From Planctomycetota bacterium (lineage in GTDB: Bacteria > Planctomycetota > JAJSAM01 > JAJVHW01), in the NCBI GenBank assembly GCA_021776825.1, contig JAJFFG010000097.1, positions 1-43,420 of the forward strand: 43,420 nt of DNA, written 5' to 3'. Position numbers and translations under genes: made by a program. Position 1 is the stretch's first letter, and every line of letters begins with the position of its first letter. Shown here in pieces: positions 16,060 through 24,194 of this stretch. The notes under the pieces are model-generated. The model had not been told where the DNA came from. It did not search any database and saw only the letters and a program-made list of their open reading frames with translations.

Positions 16060-17414
16060 GCGTCCTCGCCTTCCCGGTCCGCAACTCCCTCGTCGGAGCC
16101 GGAGTACTGACTGACGCGGTAGTAGAGGGTGCGCACCGAGATGCCCAGCCGAGCCGCGGCGGCGCGCTTGCTGTCGTCGCACTCTCGCAGGGCACGCTCG
16201 ATGGTCTGCCGCTCCAGCGCGGCCAGATTCAGTTCATCGGCAGCACCGCTGGTGGGTGCCGCGGTGCCCATGATTTCGGGAGGCAGGCAGAACGATGAGA
16301 TGTGCCCGTCGTCCGCGAGCAGCATCATCCGTTCGACGGCGTTGCGCAACTCGCGGATGTTGCCCGGCCAGCGATGGCGCTTGAGCGCTTCCACGACATC
16401 GGGGTCCACTTGGAAGGGACCTCGCCACGGCCCCCGCACGGTGCCCAGGAAATGGCCCAGCAACAGCGCCACGTCGCCAGCCCGATCGCGGAGGGGCGGC
16501 GCCTTGATCGCGAAGACGTGCAGGCGATAGTAGAGGTCCTCACGGAAGAGCCCCTCGGCCACCAGTTCATGCAGGTCGCGGTTCGTTGCCGCCACCACCC
16601 GCACGTCCACCGTGCGCGTGCGATTCGAGCCGACTCGCCGGACCTCCCCCGACTCGAGGAAGCGGAGCAGCCTGGACTGGAGCGGGAGCGCCAGTTCACC
16701 CACCTCGTCCAGGAAGAGAGTGCCGCCGTGGGCCGCCTCCGTGAGTCCCTCACGCATCTGCGCGGCACCGGTGAACGCCCCCTTCTCGTGCCCGAACAGT
16801 TCGCTCTCGAGCAGCGACTCCGGCAAGGCACCGCAGTTGATGGTCACGAACGGCTTGTCCGCTCGCGGACTGCCGCTGTGCAGTGCGTGAGCGATCAGTT
16901 CCTTACCCGTGCCGCTCTCTCCCTCAACCACCACGCTGGTGTCGGCTGGGGCGACGCGCCGGATCATCTCGCGCACGTGATCGAGCGCCGCGGACTCGCC
17001 GATGAGTTCGATCGGGTTGCGCTCCAGGATGCGCTGGAACGCGCGCGCCCGTCGCTCCAACTCCACCTGATCCCGCGCCTTGCGCACATGCGCCTCGAGC
17101 CCATCGAGATGGAAGGGCTTGGTCAGGTAGTGAAAGGCGCCGCAGCGCATGGCCTCCACGGCGGAGTCGACGGTGCCCTCAGCGGTGAGCATGAGGATGG
17201 CCGGCCCGGGCTGGGTGCGGCGCATCTCCTTGAGCGCCTCGAGCCCCCCCATCCCGGGCATGCGAACGTCCATCAGCACCACGTGGAAGGACTCGTTACG
17301 CACGAGTTCCACGGCCTCTTCGCCGCTAGCGACAGCCTGAACCGTCATCCCGCGCAGCGTGAGTTCCTTGCCAAGGAAGCGCCGCAGGCCCGACTCGTCA
17401 TCGACGATCAGCAC
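16056..17414 (-). CDS. NtrC-family sigma-54-dependent response regulator
   Basis: This 452-residue regulator has three domains. The receiver has acidic pair DD at 5-6, phospho-acceptor Asp49 and Lys99. The AAA+ domain has Walker A GESGTGKE (about 165-172), GAFTGA (212-217) for sigma-54 contact, and Walker B LFLDEVGE. The C-terminal Fis-type helix-turn-helix contains SKRAAAARLGISVRTLYYRV. It should open RpoN promoters after phosphorylation by the adjacent kinase, and two good RpoN promoters lie in the operon downstream. The start is awkward: GTG 17412-17414 gives M-LIVDDE with no ribosome site nearby, whereas AGGAGG sits just before an in-frame ATC at 17430-17432, which would give the family-typical MREPTRVLIVDDE. 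I annotate the GTG but consider ATC initiation possible. Confidence 0.93.
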   Translation of the reverse strand: MLIVDDESGLRRFLGKELTLRGMTVQAVASGEEAVELVRNESFHVVLMDVRMPGMGGLEALKEMRRTQPGPAILMLTAEGTVDSAVEAMRCGAFHYLTKPFHLDGLEAHVRKARDQVELERRARAFQRILERNPIELIGESAALDHVREMIRRVAPADTSVVVEGESGTGKELIAHALHSGSPRADKPFVTINCGALPESLLESELFGHEKGAFTGAAQMREGLTEAAHGGTLFLDEVGELALPLQSRLLRFLESGEVRRVGSNRTRTVDVRVVAATNRDLHELVAEGLFREDLYYRLHVFAIKAPPLRDRAGDVALLLGHFLGTVRGPWRGPFQVDPDVVEALKRHRWPGNIRELRNAVERMMLLADDGHISSFCLPPEIMGTAAPTSGAADELNLAALERQTIERALRECDDSKRAAAARLGISVRTLYYRVSQYSGSDEGVADREGEDA

Positions 17415-17674
17415 GCGTGTTGGTTCTCTGATGACGCCTCCTCGCCGCGGGGCCGATGCCGCGACCCTGAGTATCCGACCGTAGCGGGCGTGGACGTATC
17501 TTGCAGCGACGGCGCGGTAGTCGAAGACGATCCTCTTGCGTGGCCGGCCGGTCGCCGCCCCGAGCGAGGTCCCTCCTTTCCAAGTGCCCTGACATCTGCG
17601 CCTCCTCCAGGAGGCGGACCGGCACCGACGCTACGTCAGCTCAAACAGGACAGACTTTCGTGATCTCCACGTAA

Positions 17675-17706
17675 TCACGTTCATGTGGAGCTCCACATGA
17701 TCGTGA
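17675..17706. repeat. 32-bp near-perfect palindrome
   Basis: The centre CATGTGGAGCTCCACATG is a perfect 18-bp palindrome, and the flanks TCACGTT and ATCGTGA extend it to 32 bp with a single mismatched pair. A further CGTGAT/ATCACG inverted pair lies at 17659-17679. It may be an operator for an unseen regulator, or a recombination or transfer site of the island. It is about 260 bases upstream of the regulator gene start. Confidence 0.6.
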
Positions 17707-17880
17707 CACCCCAGAGGAACGGACGATGCCGCGGTGCGCGGATCCGACTTGCGGGCGGACTTGCAATCCGACACGGGACGCAGGCTGAGCGGGCGTGGGA
17801 CAGATCGGGACTCGCGGCCCTCCGTCAGCACGCGTGCGCGCGAGCCGGAGGACGGCAAGAACCGTGTCTCTCAGGCACGT

Positions 17881-17903
17881 TGGCGGGAGCACATTGGAAT
17901 CGA
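17881..17903 (-). other. Short tRNA-Sec 3'-end fragment (candidate att scar)
   Basis: These 23 bases are identical to 17992-18014. Read on the minus strand they run from the T-loop through the 3' acceptor strand GTGCTCCC to the discriminator and CCA. No tRNA body lies on the 5' side. It is best explained as the leftover 3' core of an older integration at the same tRNA gene. Confidence 0.65.
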
Positions 17904-17991
17904 GACTGTTGACGGAGCCGCCCAGCGGCGCAGGCCGACGTCCGCACGTCGGGCAACTGTCCCTCCGTACGAGACCGTCGTACGCGCTACG

Positions 17992-18065
17992 TGGCGGGAG
18001 CACATTGGAATCGAACCAACCAATCGGGGATCGCCCGACTCACCGGTTTTGAAGACCGGGGACTC
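17992..18065 (-). pseudogene. selC: Truncated tRNA-Sec (UCA), 3' two thirds only
   Basis: On the minus strand this reads as the anticodon arm CCGGT-CTTCAAA-ACCGG (anticodon TCA at 18050-18052), a long variable arm with TCGGG/CCCGA stem, a T arm (GTTGG-TTCGATT-CCAAT), then GTGCTCCC-G-CCA. These are the features of bacterial selenocysteine tRNA. The matching 5' acceptor strand GGGAGCAC and a D arm are absent upstream, where the sequence becomes unrelated after GAGTCC. It is therefore a displaced 3' fragment, as left by integrases that target tRNA genes. The intact gene should lie to the right, beyond the window, at the element's other end. Confidence 0.72.
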
Positions 18066-18360
18066 AGGCTCGGAATCGGCCCGACTTGCAGGGGAACTTG
18101 CAGGCGATCGACGGCTTCCGGACGATCTGCGAGCGCTCCTCTCGGCGTGGCAGCACCTCGGCGTGAGGAGCCGCGACACCCTCCTACGCGTGGCTCGAGG
18201 GCTCGTGGCGGCCACACCACTTGAGTGAGTCGCTGACGACGAGCGCCGCGCCGTTCGTACGCGCCGTTCGTACGCGCCGCACGCCCGACTCGCCACGACG
18301 GGTACGAGCACATCCTCCATGAGGACGGCGACGCATTCGCGAGCCGACCTGGGTGGCCTG

Positions 18361-19437
18361 CTACCCGGGCTGGCGCAGCCGCCGAAACTGCTCTGCGAGC
18401 TCATCCGACAACGGCCCCTGCGCGTCCGGGTTGATCCAGACGGCATTGATCCCCTGCGGCGGCTCCGGAAACATCACACCACTTGCGTGGAGGGCAACAA
18501 CTGCCGAGAGCGCACCCCATTGGCTCTTCAGTTCCTGCACGCTCTCAATGCCGCGTCGACCCGCCGTCTCCGGTGTCGCGTCGCTCACACCGGCACGGAC
18601 AGCCGGCATCACGTCGAAGAGCTCGTGCACGTCGTGAGTGCTACTGTCGTTCAGCACGGCGATGACGTTCACGCTGCCCTGACGGAGCTGGCGTAGCTTC
18701 TCCCAGACAACGCCCGAGAACTTCAACGCCTCGCGACCGTCCCAGGGGACGGGTCCCACGGCCGCACCAGGGCAGCAATGCGCTGGCTGCTCGGGCACCC
18801 TTGCGCGGTGGAACCGGAAGCGGATTACCCCCTTGAGACCGGGAGGATCCTCCAGCACGTGGTCACCGCCTGGCACCAAGGTGCACTCCAACTCACCAAG
18901 CCGCTCACGCAACCACGCGTGGAGTTCGTTGGCGCAAGCCTCGAGCGTCGCGACGAACTCCGCGAGCTCCGCCCGACGGTCTTCGCCATCAGTGATCCCG
19001 AACCGGAGACCCGTCAGTTCGTGGGAGACCCAGACGGATCCAGGAACCGTGCGAACGCAGTCGCGGAGGGCCCGTTCCCAGTTCGAGATGTCCTCCGTCG
19101 CCGCTCGTCCGCGGATGCGCCGAACTTCCACCAGGAACTCGCCATGCTCCGAGTGTCGAATGTGGAGGTCGGGGCCAGCGGGGCCGCCTCGCTCATAGCC
19201 GACTTCGCTTGGCTGCAGCGTCAGCATCAACCCGGCGACGTGGAGCTCTGCAATGGCGGCGAGCGCGGCGTCGATCGTGGTGGCCTCCCGCAACTTCCGA
19301 TGGATCTTGTCCGCGTTCCGGCGGCAGAACGCCCTGAACTCGGCCGAACCCTCCAGCCATCGCCGGAGTCGTGAGAACGGGCCGAACTCGCACCCGTCAA
19401 CGAGTTCTGCGTAGAGACGTTCAGGATCGTCGCTCAC
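18361..19437 (-). CDS. Hypothetical protein, possible restriction-endonuclease-like core
   Basis: The protein has 358 residues, starting at a GTG with a perfect GGAGG four bases upstream. I do not recognise the family. Residues 60-106 contain an acidic helix (AAIAELHVAGLMLTL), then GGPAGPDLHIRHSEHGEFLVEVRRI, which resembles the spacing of a PD-(D/E)XK nuclease core (Asp90, Glu104) with Arg106 in place of the lysine. If so it may be inactive or a variant. The C-terminal part includes INAVWINPDAQGPLSDELAEQF and no membrane segment. It stands alone at the left edge of the island, with about 300 bases of non-coding sequence on its downstream side. A role in DNA defence is speculative. Confidence 0.75.
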   Translation of the reverse strand: MSDDPERLYAELVDGCEFGPFSRLRRWLEGSAEFRAFCRRNADKIHRKLREATTIDAALAAIAELHVAGLMLTLQPSEVGYERGGPAGPDLHIRHSEHGEFLVEVRRIRGRAATEDISNWERALRDCVRTVPGSVWVSHELTGLRFGITDGEDRRAELAEFVATLEACANELHAWLRERLGELECTLVPGGDHVLEDPPGLKGVIRFRFHRARVPEQPAHCCPGAAVGPVPWDGREALKFSGVVWEKLRQLRQGSVNVIAVLNDSSTHDVHELFDVMPAVRAGVSDATPETAGRRGIESVQELKSQWGALSAVVALHASGVMFPEPPQGINAVWINPDAQGPLSDELAEQFRRLRQPG

Positions 19438-19659
19438 GTTGCCTCCTCACCGCGCCTGCACCCTCGAACGCAGGACTGAGAGACGCTGACAGACCGGGAA
19501 TTCTATCCACGCGCCTCCCGTCGTCGCCGCGATGATGCACTCGCGCCGCCGCGGCTCAGCCGAGGACCGGGACGTCGCGGCCACACGATCAGACGAGGGT
19601 GACCGGCGGGTCCGGCGTGCGGGCACGCGATGCGGTGCTCCGGCTCCGCCGGCGAGGCA

Positions 19660-19928
19660 ATGTTTGCGGACCGCGCGAGCGCGGCGACGATGCACGCGAA
19701 CCAGATCCGGCCCGACCTCTCGTCGCTGGCGTACGTACGACACTCGGCGATGCGACGCATCGCGCTCGCCGGACGGAGCCGGCGCGGGCGCAGCGCCACA
19801 CGATCCGGACGAAGTTGCTGAAGATCCGCACTGTGATCCGCGCGACCGCACGCCGCGCGTGGGCCTCGATGAGCACCTCGTACCCGTACCAGCAGTTCTT
19901 CGCGCGCATCCACAAACGGCTGGTCCTC
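19660..19928 (+). pseudogene. IS1380-family transposase remnant (C-terminal end)
   Basis: Two frames together spell the conserved end of IS1380/DDE transposases. FADRAS-AATMHANQIRPDLSSLAYV and AMRRIALAG (19663-19776) continue after a frameshift into IRTKLLKIRTVIRATARR, ending SYPYQQFFARIHKRL (to 19928). The N-terminal three quarters are missing and no inverted ends were seen. The rest of the 19438-20142 gap holds no gene I can support. Confidence 0.7.
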
Positions 19929-20142
19929 GCCCACGCCGGGCCGAGGTCCGGCGCTCGTGTCCACCGTCGTCGATGTCCGCGGCCGCCGGTCCGCCCGGAG
20001 ACCGGTCGGCACCTCCAGCCTGCCCTCGTCGGTGCAGATCCTCCTGATGGCTGCGGCGTGGCGAAGCCGGGCCGAGTTCTCGAACCTCAGGCCGAGACGT
20101 AGCCGTCGACTCCAGAACGTCGGGGCATCTGGAGACCGCCGT

Positions 20143-21252
20143 TCACCGAGCCTGTCGGCGAGGACGCCCGGGCGAACGGACTGTAGGCTCGACACCGAAC
20201 TTCCGCTGCACCCGCTGGCCCATCTTGGTGAAGCCCGTGCCGGAGATCGAGCCCCCGCCGGCGGCCTCGAACGCGCGCCGATGCTTGGTCCCCCACTCGG
20301 TCATCGTTGAGTCCGACAAGGCCTCGATCGCGAGCAGTTCGCGCGCCGAGAGAGCCTCGTACACGGCGTTCCCGAACACTTCCTTGATGTGATCGCCGAG
20401 CGGCGAAGCAGCGTCATCGTCGAGGGCGCCTACGGACCCGAACCGCGCCATCGCGAGCGACTCAGCACTGCCATCGCGGCGCAGGCGTGCGATCTTCCGC
20501 TGGGACCGGGTGTCGAGCCATGACCGGCGATGGCGCACCTCGAGTCGCTTCAGTCGGCGGTGTGTCGCCTCGACCTCTTGCTCTGTGTAACCCGGGTCGT
20601 TCAGCCAATCCCTGCGGAGCACCTCGAACAGGTCGATGTGCGTGTGGACCGTCCACTTCGTCACACAGGGATGCTCGAGCAATCGAGCATCGCCCTCGTG
20701 CAGGCGTGAGAGCAGGCTCCAAAGGCGGTCCGCCCGCTCTGCGCCGACCCGGATGAGCCTCCGCACGCGAGCGCGCGGCAGCCCGATGCGAACCAGCGCC
20801 TCGCCGAACGCCCTCAATCCGGCGAGGGCGATGGCCCACTCGACCAGCCGCCATGCGATCTGCGAGACAGCTGCGAACTCCGTGGTGTGCCGACGTCGCC
20901 GCGCACGTAGCTCCAGGTTTGCGGCGTGAGCTCGCCAGCCCCAGAACGCATGGAGTGGTCCGCCGCTCAGAACTGACTCTGGCGGGAGGCCGACGCTCGC
21001 CACACCGGATGTCGAGACTCGGGGGCCGCGCGATCGGCCAGGCTCGATCCCGTCGATGAGTTCGAGGAACACGGGGTCCTGCAGCAGCGATCGTGACGCG
21101 CGGTGCACCCACAGGTACCACCGGCGCTCAGGCTCTCGCGCTACGACGAAGAACGCCTGGCGGAACAAGGCTTGGCGACGGTCCGGAGAGACATCCACAG
21201 CGACGCTGACGGTACTCAGCGCGACGGACAGTGACGGAATCGCGCAAACCAA
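20143..21252 (-). CDS. Hypothetical protein with a decayed paralogue elsewhere in the island
   Basis: The protein has 369 residues, rich in Arg, Leu and Ala. I do not recognise the family. The N-terminal block (VDVSPDRRQALFRQAFFVVA, then WYLWVHRASRSLL, about residues 17-70) is about half identical to a fragment encoded at 38424-38585, showing that the block is conserved and real. Residues 120-215 contain a long helical region (QIAWRLVEWAIALAGLRAFG). The basic C-terminus (VEATHRRLKRLEVRHRRSWL and GSISGTGFTKMGQRVQRKFG) could bind nucleic acid. The annotated start is a TTG (21250-21252); the GTG preceding DVSPDR is an alternative. No signal peptide and no enzyme motif. Confidence 0.68.
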   Translation of the reverse strand: MVCAIPSLSVALSTVSVAVDVSPDRRQALFRQAFFVVAREPERRWYLWVHRASRSLLQDPVFLELIDGIEPGRSRGPRVSTSGVASVGLPPESVLSGGPLHAFWGWRAHAANLELRARRRRHTTEFAAVSQIAWRLVEWAIALAGLRAFGEALVRIGLPRARVRRLIRVGAERADRLWSLLSRLHEGDARLLEHPCVTKWTVHTHIDLFEVLRRDWLNDPGYTEQEVEATHRRLKRLEVRHRRSWLDTRSQRKIARLRRDGSAESLAMARFGSVGALDDDAASPLGDHIKEVFGNAVYEALSARELLAIEALSDSTMTEWGTKHRRAFEAAGGGSISGTGFTKMGQRVQRKFGVEPTVRSPGRPRRQAR

Positions 21253-21438
21253 ACCCGCTCGGACTCCGAAGCCACGCGCGGACCGCCGATGGCGTGCGGC
21301 GATCCTGTGTCACCGGAGGCTCTCCATCCCGGCCTGCGGCACGCACGGCAGGACGACACGCAGCTCTGGTGGCCAGCCCTGCCTCACACAGCCGCCCGGG
21401 CCGCGCCGCAGAGCGCAGACATCGCCGACGCAGCCCGA

Positions 21439-21936
21439 CTACCCCTCCAGGTACGCGATGCGGTTGGAGTCGCCCCACTCCTGGTTGTGCTTCTCAAGCG
21501 CCTCCTCGGCGTCGCGCAGCAGCCCGCGAATCGTGTTCGCAGCAGTTGGGGTGAGTTCACCGCTCGCGACGGCTTGGCAGATGCGGAATCGAGCGCGCAC
21601 GAAGTCGCTCCGCCTCTTCCACACGCGGGAGAAGATCTTCTTCGCCAGCGAATGGCGCCGCTCGGTCTCAGCGCGCGACTGCGCCGACTCCGCCTTGGAA
21701 CCCCTTGCACGAAGCGCGCGGGCGTGCTCGGAGTCCGAGTGACCGATGCAGTAGTCCTCACGGCTCCCGTCAGCGAGGGGGAGCGTATAACGACTGCAAC
21801 GTGTTTTGCGGCCCCGACTTGCGTCGATGAGAAAGCAACATTGCAGGTGCTCGGGAGCACGCGCCAGGCCGGGACCGGACGGGGTAGAGCCACGCTTCGA
21901 GCGTCGTCGGGCAGGTTGAGCCACGTGCGCCTCCAT
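21439..21936 (-). CDS. Small Cys/His-motif hypothetical protein
   Basis: The protein has 165 residues from the ATG at 21934-21936. Residues 29-65 carry a C-x(n)-C...C-x2-H arrangement (HLQCCF, TRCSRY, DYCIGH), spaced like the short zinc-binding-type motif of many mobile-element proteins whose pattern is C-x-RC...G-x-YC-x2-H, followed by ARALRARGSKAE. The second half is a helical tail (LRDAEEALEKHNQEW). AAGG lies nine bases before the start. The frame remains open for 22 codons upstream without a better start. Function unknown; such proteins are common on integrated elements. Confidence 0.68.
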   Translation of the reverse strand: MEAHVAQPARRRSKRGSTPSGPGLARAPEHLQCCFLIDASRGRKTRCSRYTLPLADGSREDYCIGHSDSEHARALRARGSKAESAQSRAETERRHSLAKKIFSRVWKRRSDFVRARFRICQAVASGELTPTAANTIRGLLRDAEEALEKHNQEWGDSNRIAYLEG

Positions 21937-22173
21937 TGCGAATCGCCTTCGAACGAGCTCGATTCTACTTCGCCAGCAGCTTCGAATTCGGGTCGATCTC
22001 AAGTCTCCGCAGCCCTTGGCGCAAGCTTGCGTCCAAGGGAGCAGCCAACCTGCTGCAAGCGCGCTCGAGGGCGCGGAGCGCCGTCAAGGACGACGCGCCC
22101 ACCTGCAACGTCGCACACGACACGACACCGAGGACGAGGGGAGCAAGGCTCCCCTCGTCTCATGGGCGTTCCG

Positions 22174-22746
22174 TCAGCCGGACAGCACGATCCGAAGACG
22201 TGACCGAGCGCGGCAGAGTCGGGTTCGGGCAGCCGTGTAGGTGACGCCTTCGCGCACGGCGAGTTCGCGCAACGTCTCGCCAGCTGCCGTGCGGTCCAGG
22301 CTGCCCCTGCACCTGACCGGCAGAGCCGCCAGAGCGTCGTCGAGTTCGAGCCGACTGTCGGGGCGGAGCCTCCGGGTCTCGATGGGCTCCGGTACCCAGT
22401 CGGCATCGAGGGGATCGGCGCGTCGAATGCGCCGCCGCCGCAGGCGATCCCGCGCGACGTTGCGCAGGACAGCGAACATCCACCCTTCCAGCGCGCCGAC
22501 GTCTCGCAGCCGGTGCGCATGACGCCATGCACGCAGGAACACCTCCTGCACGGCGTCCTCGGCGTCCTGCTGCTGGTGGAGCATCGCGAGCGCGAGTCCG
22601 TGTAGGCGCGGACGCATCGCTTCGTAGAGAGCGTTCCAGTCGCGCCGCGCCTCCCGGACGGCGTCGTCGTCACTGGATCGTGGGGCTTCGTCGGTAACTC
22701 CACCCGCGAGGGGGGCGCGCGCGGAGCGCATCAGAGCAACGGTCAT
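22174..22746 (-). CDS. ECF-type RNA polymerase sigma factor
   Basis: This 190-residue protein has sigma region 2 (about 35-105), with LALAMLHQQQDAEDAVQEVFLRAWR and the DNA-melting stretch GWMFAVLRNVARDRLRR. Region 4 (about 130-188) contains GETLRELAVREGVTYTAARTRLCRARSRL. That fits group IV (ECF) sigma-70 factors. GGAGGAG lies directly before the ATG. No anti-sigma factor or zinc-binding partner is encoded next to it, which is unusual, since most ECF factors are paired. It may act on island promoters or be controlled transcriptionally. Region 4 has CRGSLDRTAAGETL where CRxALxLRxxxG is usual, a slight divergence. Confidence 0.88.
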   Translation of the reverse strand: MTVALMRSARAPLAGGVTDEAPRSSDDDAVREARRDWNALYEAMRPRLHGLALAMLHQQQDAEDAVQEVFLRAWRHAHRLRDVGALEGWMFAVLRNVARDRLRRRRIRRADPLDADWVPEPIETRRLRPDSRLELDDALAALPVRCRGSLDRTAAGETLRELAVREGVTYTAARTRLCRARSRLRIVLSG

Positions 22747-23005
22747 GGGGATCTCCTCCTTGGGGTTCCGCGGACGCGAGGCATCGCGTCCGTCAGTCCC
22801 CTTGTGCCCGCGTCACGGCCCGCCCTGAACGCGCGCCGACCGCGCTGCGAACAGCGCCTCGGGGTATCCCCGCAGACACGAAGGCCGGCGGGTCAGATCG
22901 CCGCCGGAGTGGGCACAACGAGCGCGAGACGCCCCGCTTCCGACTGCGCCTTCTGGCGCCGCCTCGATCACGAGCGTAGGCACAGCCATTCCCAGGCTCG
23001 GCCAC

Positions 23006-23049
23006 TTGACTTGTTCACGAAACCGGATATGTTCACGCTGACGTGAACA
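23006..23049 (+). promoter_or_regulatory. Sigma-70-like promoter and inverted repeat at the toxin-antitoxin start
   Basis: TTGACT (23006-23011) and TATGTT (23028-23033) are 16 bases apart, placing the start near 23040, only a few bases from the GTG at 23043. No ribosome site precedes that GTG, so the mRNA may be leaderless. TGTTCACG-CTGA-CGTGAACA-type dyads (23030-23049) overlap the -10 region and start codon, and an extra TGTTCACG lies at 23012. These look like operators for autorepression. The remaining 22747-23005 sequence shows nothing else. Confidence 0.55.
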
Positions 23050-24194
23050 AAGACGAATTCGTGAACGAGGCTGCGCTGAAGGGTGCCGTGCTCGAGCAGG
23101 CTCTGCTTGAGGTGCTCCAGGGAGTGCTTGCGGAGGTGCACTGGCTCGCCAGTCGCGTCACGACGCCGAACGCTGACGGCGGAGTGGATGCGGTCATCGA
23201 GATAGAGACCAACTCCGGCTCCTCAGCGGCCCTTGACGTCCAGGTGAAGAGCCAGATGCGTCCCAGCACGTTCGTCGCGTGGTCCAGACCCCGGGCGGCA
23301 GCTGCACACGCGCGCGGGCGCCTCCCTGTACTCGGCCTGCCACACGTCTCGAGCCGCATGGCTGAGGTCTGTGAGACCAGCGGTTGGGGCTGGTTCGACC
23401 TGGCCGGGAACTGCTGCCTGGACATTCCCGGCGTGCTTCATGTTGCGCGCACCGGACGACCGGCCGCGCATCGACCGCCGCGGGCCGAAGCAAGTCTCGC
23501 CAGCGATGCAGCTGGACGGGTTGTGCGCGCGCTACTCACCCCAGGAGGTGGACACCCCGGCAGGAGCTGGACACAGCGCGATCTTCGCGCTGTGACCGAT
23601 TGGCAACTCGACGGCGAGTCGCCGGTGAGCCTCGGCTTGGTGAACAAGGTGATGCGGCACCTGCGCTCCGAGGGCTACGTAGCCGACGGCGATACTGGCT
23701 CGCGCGTGGTAGATCCCCTGGGACTGCTCTACGCGTGGCGCGACGCATACGAATTCGAGCAGCACCAGCGTCTCTCCTACTTCACTCTCCTTAGGAGCCG
23801 AGCGCTCACGAAGGCTCTCGACGACGTCGGCCTCCGAGCGGGCGGCTGGGCACGGTACGCGGCCTTCTCCGCAGCCGAACGGCAGGCTCCTCACGTTCGA
23901 CAGAACCGCACCTGGGTGTACGTACTGGCGAAGTACCTCCCCGTGCTGCAGGAGTTGGCGGAAGCGAAGCGCGTGGACTCCGGCGAGAACCTGGTCGTGC
24001 TGGTGCCGCGGGATTCGGGCGTGTTTCTCTCGTTCGCATCCACAGCGACGGTGGGCGAGCAAGTAATGGACTGTACGGATCCGGTGCAGACCTGGGTCGA
24101 CCTGATGCACTGCGGTGGACGCGGTGAAGAAGCTGCGACGGCCGTCCTCGAGCAGTCCATCCTCCCGTCCTGGCGTGCCGCCGGCGTGGTGTGA
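23043..24194 (+). CDS. AbiEi-like antitoxin with nuclease-fold-like N-terminus
   Basis: This 383-residue protein matches the large antitoxin partner of type IV (AbiE) systems. The N-terminal 130 residues resemble a restriction-endonuclease fold (GGVDAVIEIE with Asp49, then ALDVQVKSQM with Asp65, Gln67, Lys69). A winged-helix-like middle follows (TQRDLRAVTDWQL, SLGLVNKVMRHLRSEGYV), then an AbiEi-type C-terminal domain. In AbiE systems this protein binds its own promoter and counters the nucleotidyltransferase toxin. The start GTG lies within an inverted repeat and seems leaderless. Its TGA overlaps the GTG start of the toxin gene (GTGA, 24191-24194), consistent with a coupled pair. Family assignment rests on domain order and the partner. 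Confidence 0.8.
   Translation: MNKDEFVNEAALKGAVLEQALLEVLQGVLAEVHWLASRVTTPNADGGVDAVIEIETNSGSSAALDVQVKSQMRPSTFVAWSRPRAAAAHARGRLPVLGLPHVSSRMAEVCETSGWGWFDLAGNCCLDIPGVLHVARTGRPAAHRPPRAEASLASDAAGRVVRALLTPGGGHPGRSWTQRDLRAVTDWQLDGESPVSLGLVNKVMRHLRSEGYVADGDTGSRVVDPLGLLYAWRDAYEFEQHQRLSYFTLLRSRALTKALDDVGLRAGGWARYAAFSAAERQAPHVRQNRTWVYVLAKYLPVLQELAEAKRVDSGENLVVLVPRDSGVFLSFASTATVGEQVMDCTDPVQTWVDLMHCGGRGEEAATAVLEQSILPSWRAAGVV

Larger units (their letters stand above)
17415..18360. other. Non-coding junction between conserved operons and island
   Basis: I see no convincing protein gene here. The stretch holds a small hairpin (CGCCTCC/GGAGGCG, 17599-17616), a 32-bp palindrome, two tRNA-Sec 3' fragments, two ACTTGC-N6-ACTTGC repeats (17747-17765 and 18083-18101) flanking those fragments, and a short tandem repeat of a 13-mer (GCGCCGTTCGTAC, about 18247-18272). 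The composition and the repeats suit an integration scar. Confidence 0.6.

Noticed and set aside
17881..17991. Possible intact tRNA-Sec between the two 23-bp copies
   Set aside because: The 111 bases contain no TCA anticodon loop, no pairing 5' acceptor GGGAGCAC and no D arm.
19503..20195. Minus-strand frame of 230 codons
   Set aside because: It is opposite the recognisable IS1380 remnant and has arginine/alanine-rich shadow composition.
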